Source of the DNA: Pseudomonadota bacterium
Lineage (GTDB): Bacteria > Pseudomonadota > Gammaproteobacteria > Xanthomonadales > Rhodanobacteraceae
DNA: 9,944 nucleotides
Direction: 5' to 3'
NCBI GenBank assembly: GCA_021798675.1
Contig: JAJZGE010000032.1
Location: forward strand, 1-9,944
Positions within the stretch are counted from its first letter, which is position 1, and the number at the start of each line of letters is the position of its first letter. A program made the position numbers and the translations under genes. This document shows positions 1-5,882 of the stretch, piece by piece. Below the pieces are notes generated by a model. That model was not told the origin of the DNA and did no database searches. It was given only the letters and a program-made list of their open reading frames with translations.

Positions 1-352
1 AGCGGCCCAGCGCCCAGGCGCTGAGGAAGGCCGTGGTCAGCGTCACCAGTGTCACCGACAGCGATTCGAGGCCGGTCTTCGCCACTTGGGTGAGGCTGAG
101 ACCGAAGCCCAGCGCGATGATCGACCATTGCAGCACCTGTTTGCCGGCGAACGCGATGCCATGACTGAAGCGCGCATCCGGGGGGATGGTGTTGCGTATG
201 GCGATGCCAAGCAGGATGCCGATCACCGGTCCGCCGATCAGCGGCAGCAACCGCCCCAGCCACCAGGCGAGCAGTGCGATGGCGACGGCGAGCAGCAGCC
301 CGGGCGTGCGGTCGAGCAGGGTGGGTTTGGCGGTGGCGGGCAAGACGTTCAT
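1..352 (-). CDS. yeiH: YeiH-family putative sulfate exporter, C-terminus cut off by window edge
   Basis: Only the first 117 residues lie in the window; the frame is open through base 1. The ATG at 352-350 is preceded by GGAG about 8 bases upstream. The translation begins MNVLPATAK and gives hydrophobic segments near residues 17-34, 36-52, 68-88 and 94-116, typical of a polytopic inner-membrane protein. The stretch around residues 69-85 (AGKQVLQWSIIALGFGL) followed by SLTQV resembles the N-terminal half of the YeiH/UPF0324 family, whose members are usually about 340 residues and are annotated as putative sulfate exporters. The substrate is not proven. It diverges from a CysL/YeiE-like LysR gene, the same pairing as E. 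coli yeiE-yeiH, which supports the assignment and suggests that regulator controls it. Family call fairly sure; transport role is inference. Confidence 0.85.
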   Translation of the reverse strand, partial: MNVLPATAKPTLLDRTPGLLLAVAIALLAWWLGRLLPLIGGPVIGILLGIAIRNTIPPDARFSHGIAFAGKQVLQWSIIALGFGLSLTQVAKTGLESLSVTLVTLTTAFLSAWALGR

Positions 353-394
353 GGGGTGGCTCCGGGTGGATGGGCGCATTGTCCTCTTCGCCAT

Positions 395-423
395 CAATCA
401 GCAAAACTTTGAATATCTGATTG
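395..423. promoter_or_regulatory. candidate LysR operator dyad between yeiH and lysR
   Basis: A perfect inverted repeat, CAATCAG (395-401) and CTGATTG (417-423), is separated by 15 bases; inside it is a smaller CAAA-AC-TTTG dyad (402-411). It lies in the AT-rich 86-base spacer between divergent genes, the usual place for a LysR-type regulator to bind and control both itself and its neighbour. A second imperfect pair, ATCT (415-418) and AGAT (432-435), overlaps the probable -10 of the regulator gene. Binding is inferred, not shown. Confidence 0.5.
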
Positions 424-424
424 T

Positions 425-433
425 TGGTATAAG
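425..433 (+). promoter_or_regulatory. extended -10 promoter element of the LysR gene
   Basis: TGG followed by TATAAG (428-433) matches an extended -10 (TGn plus 5 of 6 TATAAT bases). No good -35 lies at normal spacing, as is common with extended -10 promoters. The expected transcription start, about 7 bases on, falls at 439-442, on the tandem ATG codons of the regulator, and no Shine-Dalgarno sequence precedes them. This would give a leaderless or nearly leaderless mRNA. Confidence 0.4.
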
Positions 434-438
434 ATTTA

Positions 439-1329
439 ATGATGAATAACATCAGCCCGCGCCAGCTCGGGGTGTTCGTGCAGATCGCGCTGCTGGGCAG
501 CGTGCGTGCCGCCGCCGAGCGTTTGCACATGACCCAGCCGGCGGCCAGCATGGCGCTGGCCGAACTGGAGCGGCAACTCGATGCGCCGCTGTTCGCCCGT
601 GAGCGTGGTCGGCTGCGGCTCAACCCGCGCGGCCGCGAATTGCTGCCGCTGGCGCAGGAGCTGCTGGAGCGCCACGCCGAATTCGCGCGGCGCGGCCGCG
701 AGGACGGCGACGCGTTCTCCGGCGAGCTGCGCATCGGCGCCAGCAATACGGTGGGCAATTACCGGGTGGGCGAGTTGCTGGGCGAATTCGTGCGCGCGCA
801 CCCGCAGGTGGGGATCCGCCTGCGGGTGGCGAACACCGATGCCATCGCCGCGGCGATGCTGGAGCACAGCCTCGACCTTGGCTGCGTGGAAGGGCCGGTG
901 ACGCATCCGCAACTGGAGGTGCGGCCGTGGCGCGACGACCTGCTGGTGGTGTGCGCGCCGCCCGATCACCCGCTCGCGCGCAAGCGCGGCCTGAAGCCGG
1001 CCGACTTCGCCGGCGCCCGCTGGGTGATGCGCGAGCCTGGTTCGGCCACCCGCGCCACCAGCGAGCGCGTGCTCTCGCAATTGCCGCCCGGCGAGACGGT
1101 GCTGGAACTGGATCAGATCGAAGCGATCAAGCAGGCGGTGATCGCTGGCCTGGGCATTGCCTGCCTGCCGCAGGTGGCGGTGGTCGATGCGCTCGCCACC
1201 GGACGGCTGAGGGCCCTGAGGACCCCGTTCCTCGACCTGCGGCGCAAGCTGTCGATGCTGATGCACCGGCAGAAGTACCGTGGCGCGTTGCTGGAAGCAT
1301 TCATCGCGCAGGCGGGGACGGCGGCGTGA
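439..1329 (+). CDS. LysR-family transcriptional regulator, CysL/YeiE-like
   Basis: The 296-residue product has normal LysR length. Residues 6-65 form the winged helix-turn-helix, including SVRAAAERLHMTQPAASMAL and a typical LARERG-like wing (LFARERGRLRLNPRG). Residues from about 96 to 290 are the periplasmic-binding-protein-like effector domain, opening with GELRIGASNTVGNYRVGELL and containing DLGCVEGPV and MREPGSATR. These resemble the CysL-like effector domain of regulators tied to sulfite and sulfur metabolism (B. subtilis CysL, E. coli YeiE). The gene diverges from a YeiH-type membrane protein, so it probably responds to a small sulfur or similar anion and regulates that exporter; the ligand is inferred. 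Two ATGs stand in tandem at 439 and 442, and no ribosome binding site is visible, so either could be the start. It converges on ptsI with only 27 bases between the stop codons. Confidence 0.9.
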   Translation: MMNNISPRQLGVFVQIALLGSVRAAAERLHMTQPAASMALAELERQLDAPLFARERGRLRLNPRGRELLPLAQELLERHAEFARRGREDGDAFSGELRIGASNTVGNYRVGELLGEFVRAHPQVGIRLRVANTDAIAAAMLEHSLDLGCVEGPVTHPQLEVRPWRDDLLVVCAPPDHPLARKRGLKPADFAGARWVMREPGSATRATSERVLSQLPPGETVLELDQIEAIKQAVIAGLGIACLPQVAVVDALATGRLRALRTPFLDLRRKLSMLMHRQKYRGALLEAFIAQAGTAA

Positions 1330-1359
1330 GCGCCGTCTGGGCCGGTGGCCGGGCGCTCA
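1327..1359. terminator. bidirectional hairpin shared by lysR and ptsI ends
   Basis: TGAGCGCC (1327-1334) pairs perfectly with GGCGCTCA (1352-1359), and inside it GGCC (1340-1343) pairs with GGCC (1347-1350) around a GGT loop. The outer arms contain the TGA stop of the LysR gene and, on the other strand, the TGA stop of ptsI. Neither strand has a T run after the stem, so it may end transcription weakly, with a protein factor, or block read-through from opposing polymerases. Confidence 0.5.
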
Positions 1360-3087
1360 GTCCGCCAGCTGCGCCAGCAGTTCGGCGACGTGCTCGTGGG
1401 TGGTGGCGCGCAACAGGCGTGCGGCGTGGTTGCGCAACATGCCGTGGTCCAGCGCGGCGAGGCGGTCGCGTACCAGCAGCAACTGGCTGGGATGCATGCT
1501 GAATTCGGTCAGGCCGAGCGCGAGCAGCATCGCGGTGAAGTTCGTGTCGCCACCGATCTCGCCGCACAGGCTGACCGGCTTCCTGGCACGACGGCCGGCG
1601 CCGATCACGTGCGAAAGCAGGCGCAGCAGGGCCGGCTGCAGCGGCGTGTAGATGTTGTCCAGCGCGTCGTTGCCGCGGTCGGCGGCGAGCACGTACTGGG
1701 CAAGGTCGTTGGTGCCGATGGCGAGGAAGTCGGCGTGTTCCAGCAGTGCGCGCACGTTGATCGCGGCGGCGGGCACCTCGATCATTGCGCCCAGCGGCAG
1801 CTTCTCCGGCAGGTCGATGTTCTCGCGCTTCAGGTCCTGCCGCGCCAGCTTGAACAGCGTGCGTACCGCGATCAGTTCGTCGGGCTGGGTGACCATCGGC
1901 ACCAGCACGCGTACCGGGCCGTAGCAGGCGGCACGCAGGATGGCGCGGATCTGCGTGGTGAACACCGCGGGGTAGCGCAGCGACAGGCGCACGCCGCGCA
2001 CGCCCAGCGCAGGGTTTTCCTCGCCGCGCAGCACCAGGCCCGCGGCGTCGGCCTTGTCGGCGCCAAGGTCGAGCGTGCGGATCGTCACGGGCAGTCCGCC
2101 CATGCCCAGCACGAGGTCGCGGTAGGCATTGAACTGCTCGTCCTCGGTGGGCAGGCCCTTGTGGCGCAGGAACAGGAATTCGGTGCGGTACAGGCCCACG
2201 CCATCGGCGCCGCGGCTGCGCGCCAGCGCCACGTCGGCGGGGGTCTCGGCATTCGCCAGCAGGCGGATCGGCGCGCCGTCGCGGGTGCGTGTGGCCGCAT
2301 TGGCCAGCGTGGCGAGGCGGCGGCCTTCCGCGGCGGCTTCGCGCTGCCATGCGCGGTAGCGGGCGAGGTCCTGCGCGGTGGGATGCACGATCGCCTCGCC
2401 GCGGTCGGCGTCGATCAGCACCAGGTCTTCGTCGTGCAGCAGCGACAACGCGTCGCGCGCACCCACCAGCATCGGGAGTCCTAGGCTGCGCGCGAGGATG
2501 GCGCTATGCGAATACGCGCTGCCCGAGCTGGTGATCACGCCGAGCAGCCCGTTGCCGGCCAGATGGGCCATGTCGGCCGGAGCGATCGTGTCGGCGATCA
2601 GGATCTCGCCCACGCGCGCGGCGAGCTTGCGTTCCTCCGGCGTGGTGTGGCGTTGCAGCACCGAGACCACGCGGGCGATGACCTGGTCGACGTCCTCCTT
2701 GCGGCTGCGCAGGTAGGGATCGTCCATCGCCTCGAACACCGCGGCCAGCCGGTCGCGCTGCTTCTTCAGCGCGGCGCCGGCGCGGTAGTGGCCGATCCGG
2801 ACCAGGTCGTCGAGGCCACGCAGCAATTCAGCGTCGTCCAGCAGCAGGCTGTGCGCGTCGATGAATTCGTTGACCTCGCGCGCCAGCGCGCCGTGCAGTT
2901 TGCCGCGCAGTTCGCGCAGTTCGTGCCGGGCGGTATCCAGCGCCCGGTGCAGGCGCTCCAGTTCGGCCTCGACCTCGTCCTCGGCCAGTGGGCGGTTGTC
3001 CACCGCGTAGCGGCTGGGCTGCACCAGGCGTGCGCGGCCCAGCGCCATGCCGCGGGAGGCGAGGGTGCCGGGCAGGACGTGCCTCAT
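1357..3087 (-). CDS. ptsI: PTS Enzyme I (phosphoenolpyruvate-protein phosphotransferase)
   Basis: This cytoplasmic enzyme takes phosphate from phosphoenolpyruvate and passes it to HPr. The 576 residues match the usual Enzyme I length (about 575). The N-terminal HPr-binding and phospho-histidine half carries the active His194 in YSHSAILARSLGLPMLVG. The C-terminal PEP-binding barrel shows DGVGLYRTEFLFL (Arg301), RTLDLGADK, GAMIEVPAAAI, AIGTNDLAQYVLAADRGND and the catalytic Cys508 in VSLCGEIGGD. The loop before His194 reads GSAYSH instead of the common GGxTSH, so two normally conserved positions differ. The ATG at 3087 has AAGGAG 10 bases upstream and begins 5 bases after the ptsH stop, so the two are translationally close. 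It is the last gene of the hprK-rapZ-manX-ptsH-ptsI run and converges with the LysR gene. No EIIB/EIIC partner is in view. Confidence 0.97.
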   Translation of the reverse strand: MRHVLPGTLASRGMALGRARLVQPSRYAVDNRPLAEDEVEAELERLHRALDTARHELRELRGKLHGALAREVNEFIDAHSLLLDDAELLRGLDDLVRIGHYRAGAALKKQRDRLAAVFEAMDDPYLRSRKEDVDQVIARVVSVLQRHTTPEERKLAARVGEILIADTIAPADMAHLAGNGLLGVITSSGSAYSHSAILARSLGLPMLVGARDALSLLHDEDLVLIDADRGEAIVHPTAQDLARYRAWQREAAAEGRRLATLANAATRTRDGAPIRLLANAETPADVALARSRGADGVGLYRTEFLFLRHKGLPTEDEQFNAYRDLVLGMGGLPVTIRTLDLGADKADAAGLVLRGEENPALGVRGVRLSLRYPAVFTTQIRAILRAACYGPVRVLVPMVTQPDELIAVRTLFKLARQDLKRENIDLPEKLPLGAMIEVPAAAINVRALLEHADFLAIGTNDLAQYVLAADRGNDALDNIYTPLQPALLRLLSHVIGAGRRARKPVSLCGEIGGDTNFTAMLLALGLTEFSMHPSQLLLVRDRLAALDHGMLRNHAARLLRATTHEHVAELLAQLAD

Positions 3088-3092
3088 CGCAA

Positions 3093-3362
3093 TTACGCTC
3101 CTTCGTCGAACTTGCGGTCGAACAGGTCGGCCACCGCATCCAGCGCGGCCTGTTCGTCCGGGCCTTCGGTACGGATGGTCAGCGGCGTGCCGATGCCGGC
3201 CGCCAGCATCATTACGCCCATGATGCTTTGTGCGTTGACTTCACGGCCGCGGCTGAGCAGCAGCACGGTGGACTTGTAGCCCTGCACCAGCTGCACCAGC
3301 TTGGCCGAGGCGCGCGCGTGCAGGCCGAGCTTGTTGGAGACGACGATTTCTTTTTCGAGCAT
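3093..3362 (-). CDS. ptsH: phosphocarrier protein HPr
   Basis: An 89-residue phosphocarrier, the standard HPr size. His15 lies in NKLGLHARASAKLV; Enzyme I phosphorylates it and it passes the phosphate to the EIIA protein. Ser46 lies in NAQSIMGVMMLAA, the form of the serine site expected when an HPr kinase/phosphorylase is present, and hprK is indeed three genes upstream. Unlike E. coli HPr (NAKSLFKLQTL), the helix after Ser46 carries IMGVMML, close to the version in Gram-positive HPr and proteobacterial HprK-coupled HPr. The start codon at 3362 has only a weak ribosome binding site. The gene is 5 bases ahead of ptsI and 94 bases after manX. Confidence 0.97.
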   Translation of the reverse strand: MLEKEIVVSNKLGLHARASAKLVQLVQGYKSTVLLLSRGREVNAQSIMGVMMLAAGIGTPLTIRTEGPDEQAALDAVADLFDRKFDEGA

Positions 3363-3456
3363 GGATGGGAGCCTGTCCGTGATCCCCGGCTGCTATGCAT
3401 CGGGGGCGGTTCGCGCGCGGGTCAAGGGAGTGCGGTGGTGGGGGGCATGGGCAGGT
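3363..3456 (-). promoter_or_regulatory. manX-ptsH spacer, possible weak ptsH promoter and leader hairpin
   Basis: On the minus strand a TTGACC hexamer (3425-3420), a good -35, is followed by only poor -10 candidates: GATGCA at 18-base spacing or CATAGC at 22. Downstream, CCCCG and CGGGG arms (3401-3405 and 3384-3388) could form a small stem with a 12-base loop about 20 bases before the ptsH start. This is the longest gap in the hprK-to-ptsI run, so a separate ptsHI promoter is plausible but weakly supported. Confidence 0.25.
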
Positions 3457-3855
3457 TCATTGACAAGCCCGGTCGATGAAGATTCCGCCGCGGCCGCCGC
3501 TGGCCGCGATCTCGGCCAGTTCGTCCAGCGGCTTTTCGGGGTAGTTGAGCACGCGCAGCAGCATCGGCAGGTTGAGCCCGGAGACGCAGCGCAGGCGCAC
3601 GCCCAGCGAGCTCAGCGACAGCCCGATGTTGCATGGGGTCGCGCCGTAGAGGTCGGCCAGCACCAGCACACCTTCGCCCTGGTCGAGCGAGCGCGCGTGG
3701 CGGGCGGTGAGCGAGCGCATCACGTCGGGGTCGGCCTCCGGCGGTACTTCCACCGCTTCGACTTTGAGCGGCAATTTGGGCATGACGTGGTGGGCGGCGG
3801 AGATCAGCGCCTGGCCGACCGCCTCGTGCGTCATCAGCAGCACGCCTACGCTCAT
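3457..3855 (-). CDS. manX: stand-alone PTS EIIA component, mannose family
   Basis: A 132-residue single-domain EIIA of the mannose/sorbose class (EIIA-Man fold). The phosphate-accepting His10 lies in GVLLMTHEAVG close to the N-terminus. Other family marks are DLYGATPCN (68-76) and GLNLPML (93-99). In sugar-transporting systems EIIA passes phosphate to EIIB and EIIC, but neither is encoded here and this protein ends after the EIIA domain, so its phosphorylation state probably serves as a signal. The ATG at 3855 has GGAG 7 bases upstream and lies 39 bases after rapZ. The symbol follows common usage for this locus in related genomes; the protein is not a full ManX with a fused IIB domain. Confidence 0.92.
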   Translation of the reverse strand: MSVGVLLMTHEAVGQALISAAHHVMPKLPLKVEAVEVPPEADPDVMRSLTARHARSLDQGEGVLVLADLYGATPCNIGLSLSSLGVRLRCVSGLNLPMLLRVLNYPEKPLDELAEIAASGGRGGIFIDRACQ

Positions 3856-3894
3856 GGCTGCGCTCCGGTCTGCTTGCGTCGCGGCGCCATCGTC

Positions 3895-4797
3895 TCAGTC
3901 CAGTTCACGGTGGAAGGTGAGCACGCCTTCGCGTGTTTCGCGGTAGTGCGCGGCGAGCTGCTCGACCAGGTACACCGAGCGGTGGCGGCCGCCGGTGCAG
4001 CCGATCGCGATGGTGACGTAGCTGCGGTCGTCCTGTTCGAAGCGCGGCAGCCAGGCGTCCAGCCAGCGCATGGTGTCGGCCAGGTAGTCGGTCACCAGCG
4101 GCTCGGCGTCGAGGAACTCGCGCACCGGAGCGTCCTTGCCGGACAACGGCCGCAGCTTCGGCTGCCAGTGCGGATTGGGCAGGCAGCGCGCGTCGAACAC
4201 GAAATCCGAATCCAGCGGCAATCCGCGCTTGAACGCGAAGGACTGGAACATCAGGGTCATGCCCTCGGTGGCCTGCGCGTAGCCGGTGGCGACCAGCCGG
4301 CGCAACTGGTGCACGTTGAGCTCGCTGGAGTCGATCACCTTCTCGGCGATCGCCATCAGAGGGCGCAGCAGATGGCGTTCCTCCGCGATGGCGCTGGCCA
4401 GCGACTTGCCGCGCGAGGCGAGCGGGTGCCGGCGGCGGGTTTCCGAGTAGCGCTTCAGCAGCACGGCGTCGCTGCAGTCCAGGAAGATCAGGTGCAACTG
4501 CACGCCGCTGGCGGCCAGTGCAGACAGCGCCTCGGGCAGGCGTTCGAGATCGGCGCCGCGGTTGCGCACGTCCACGCCCACCGCGATGCGCCGGTGGCGC
4601 CCGGCACCGCGGCCCGCCGCCTCCACCAGCTGCGGCAGCAGCGAGGGCGGCAGGTTGTCCACGCAATAGAAGTCCAGGTCTTCCAGCGCGCGCAGCGCCA
4701 CCGTCTTGCCGCCGCCGGACATGCCGGTCAGCACGACCAGGTGGGTCTCGTGCGGGTTGGAAAACGGGCTGGACGCTGCGATGGATACGTCGTTCAT
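3895..4797 (-). CDS. rapZ: RapZ (YvcJ/YhbJ family) nucleotide-binding protein
   Basis: A 300-residue member of the RapZ family, close to its usual 284-300. The Walker A motif is GMSGGGKT (25-32), followed by EDLDFYCVDNLP (39-50), which is diagnostic. The C-terminal domain has FDARCLPNPHW (201-211), RDAGVREYLD-like KDAPVREFLD (221-230) and GCTGGRHRSV (266-275). In E. coli RapZ guides RNase E to the GlmZ small RNA and so controls glucosamine-6-phosphate synthase; in Bacillus the homologue binds nucleotides. This protein ends in TFHRELD and lacks the short Lys/Arg tail that E. coli RapZ uses to bind RNA, so the RNA role cannot be assumed. The start is 4 bases after the hprK stop with no strong ribosome binding site, which points to translational coupling. 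Confidence 0.95.
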   Translation of the reverse strand: MNDVSIAASSPFSNPHETHLVVLTGMSGGGKTVALRALEDLDFYCVDNLPPSLLPQLVEAAGRGAGRHRRIAVGVDVRNRGADLERLPEALSALAASGVQLHLIFLDCSDAVLLKRYSETRRRHPLASRGKSLASAIAEERHLLRPLMAIAEKVIDSSELNVHQLRRLVATGYAQATEGMTLMFQSFAFKRGLPLDSDFVFDARCLPNPHWQPKLRPLSGKDAPVREFLDAEPLVTDYLADTMRWLDAWLPRFEQDDRSYVTIAIGCTGGRHRSVYLVEQLAAHYRETREGVLTFHRELD

Positions 4798-4801
4798 GGG
4801 G

Positions 4802-5752
4802 TCACCATGGCGGCAGCCGGCGCAACTGGTGCGCCTGGCGGTCGATGAAAGTCTGCGCGGGGTCGATACCCTTGCTCTTCAGCGCATGGCTGCGCACGGC
4901 GGCCTCGACCAGCACGGCGATGTTGCGGCCCGGCGCCACCGGTATGGTGATCATCGGCACCTGCACGTCGAACACCTCGCGGTGGCCGGTGTCGCCGGTG
5001 AGGCGGGTAAGCGCATCGATGTCCTCGCCGTCACGCAGCGGCTTGAGATGGATCACCAGGCGCAGGTACTTGGACGGCTTGACCGACATGTGGCCGAACA
5101 TCTCGCGCACGTTGAGCACGCCGAGGCCGCGCACTTCCAGCAGGTCCTGCAGCAGTTCCGGGCAGGTGCCGTCGATCACGTCCGGTGCGATCAGGGTGAA
5201 CTCGGTGGCGTCGTCGGCGACCAGGCGGTGGCCGCGGCTGATCAGTTCCAGCGCCAGCTCGCTCTTGCCGGAGCCCGCTTCGCCGGTGATCAGCACGCCG
5301 ATCGAGAACACTTCCAGGAACACGCCGTGCAGGGTGACCTTGGCCGCCAGCTGGCGTGCGAGGTGGTATTGCAGGAAGGTCAGCAGTTCGTGGCCGCGCT
5401 TGGAGCTGACCCACAGCGGCGTGTCGGTTTCCTCGGCCACTTCGCGCAGGTCCGGGGGCACCGCCTGGTCCTTGGTGACGATCAGCGCCACCGGCCGGGT
5501 GGCGGCGATCTTGTGGATCGCCTCCCAGCGCTGGCGCGAATCCATGGCATCGAGGAAGTTCAGTTCCTCGGAGCCGATGATCTGCACCTTGTTCGGGTAG
5601 ATGACGTTGAGGTAGCCGATCAGCGAAGGCCGGCGCGCATGCGCCGCGCCCGGCTCCAGCATGCGCGATTCGCCGCGCATGCCGGCGATCCAGCGCAGCG
5701 CCATGCGCTCGTTGACGCTGTCGAAGAGTTGTCGTGCGGTGAGGCGATCCAA
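4802..5752 (-). CDS. hprK: HPr kinase/phosphorylase
   Basis: This bifunctional enzyme phosphorylates HPr at Ser46 with ATP or pyrophosphate and removes the phosphate again. From the TTG at 5752 it is 316 residues, the length I recall for Xanthomonas HprK. Motifs in order: [20 protein letters not shown] (41-60), conserved His142 in VTLHGVFLE, the P-loop GEAGSGKS (157-164), RGHRLVADD (173-181), and the HprK signature [19 protein letters not shown] (197-215). The TTG is chosen because AGAGGA lies 7 bases upstream and the family alignment begins at LTARQLFD. An in-frame ATG at 5809 would add 19 Ala/Pro/Arg-rich residues and has no good ribosome binding site; frames extended further overlap hpf and are artefacts. 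It heads the rapZ-manX-ptsH-ptsI run. Confidence 0.95.
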   Translation of the reverse strand: MDRLTARQLFDSVNERMALRWIAGMRGESRMLEPGAAHARRPSLIGYLNVIYPNKVQIIGSEELNFLDAMDSRQRWEAIHKIAATRPVALIVTKDQAVPPDLREVAEETDTPLWVSSKRGHELLTFLQYHLARQLAAKVTLHGVFLEVFSIGVLITGEAGSGKSELALELISRGHRLVADDATEFTLIAPDVIDGTCPELLQDLLEVRGLGVLNVREMFGHMSVKPSKYLRLVIHLKPLRDGEDIDALTRLTGDTGHREVFDVQVPMITIPVAPGRNIAVLVEAAVRSHALKSKGIDPAQTFIDRQAHQLRRLPPW

Positions 5753-5759
5753 GCTCCGG

Positions 5760-5765
5760 TCCTCT
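5760..5765 (-). promoter_or_regulatory. ribosome binding site deciding the hprK start
   Basis: On the minus strand AGAGGA occurs 7 bases before TTG 5752. The competing ATG at 5809 has no comparable site, so this site favours the non-AUG start. Confidence 0.6.
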
Positions 5766-5800
5766 GCGTCGCGCGCCGCGAGTGGGCTTCGCGGCGGGGC

Positions 5801-5816
5801 AGCGGCCATTGTGCCA
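5801..5816 (-). promoter_or_regulatory. sigma-54-like -24/-12 promoter before hprK
   Basis: The minus strand reads TGGCACAATGGCCGCT. It has the full TGGCAC -24 block and, at the required 10-base spacing from GG, the GC of the -12 block; only the two T residues before that GC and one flanking G differ from the consensus TGGCACGNNNNTTGCW. The expected start, near 5790, would give a leader of about 38 bases to the TTG start of hprK. It lies just past the hpf hairpin, where a new promoter would be needed. The rpoN gene itself is two genes upstream. Chance in GC-rich DNA cannot be excluded. Confidence 0.35.
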
Positions 5817-5846
5817 GCTTGGGCCAAGGCTGTGCTGGGAGGAAAG

Positions 5847-5873
5847 GCAGGCCGCCCAGCGCGGGCGGCCTGC
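5847..5873 (-). terminator. strong hairpin after hpf, possible terminator or attenuator
   Basis: GCAGGCCGCCC (5847-5857) and GGGCGGCCTGC (5863-5873) form a perfect 11-base stem around a 5-base loop, starting 9 bases past the hpf stop codon on the minus strand. The following bases are CTTTCCTCCC, so there is only a short T run. It could end most rpoN-hpf transcripts or protect their 3' end, and separates them from the hprK-ptsI run. Confidence 0.65.
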
Positions 5874-5882
5874 GGGCGCGCA

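Noticed and set aside
86..449. Two plus-strand frames opposite the yeiH fragment
   Set aside because: The minus-strand translation has membrane segments and YeiH-family sequence; the plus-strand frames are low-complexity and would cross the divergent promoter region.
436..1266. Minus-strand frame of 276 codons opposite the LysR gene
   Set aside because: Exact antisense of a well-supported LysR regulator, with His/Gln/Arg-rich shadow composition.
1345..2484. Plus-strand 379-codon and minus-strand 349-codon frames overlapping ptsI
   Set aside because: Both are out-of-frame shadows of Enzyme I, which shows all catalytic motifs; one is Arg/Ala/Pro-rich, the other Gln/His-rich.
3420..3450. G-rich stretch in the manX-ptsH spacer as a possible G-quadruplex
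   Set aside because: The G runs are uneven and only two reach three or more in a row near each other; in GC-rich DNA this is weak evidence.
3301..4848. Plus-strand open frame of 515 codons opposite ptsH, manX and rapZ
   Set aside because: It spans several confirmed minus-strand genes and their spacers, has Gln/His/Arg/Val-rich composition typical of antisense frames in GC-rich DNA, and resembles no family.
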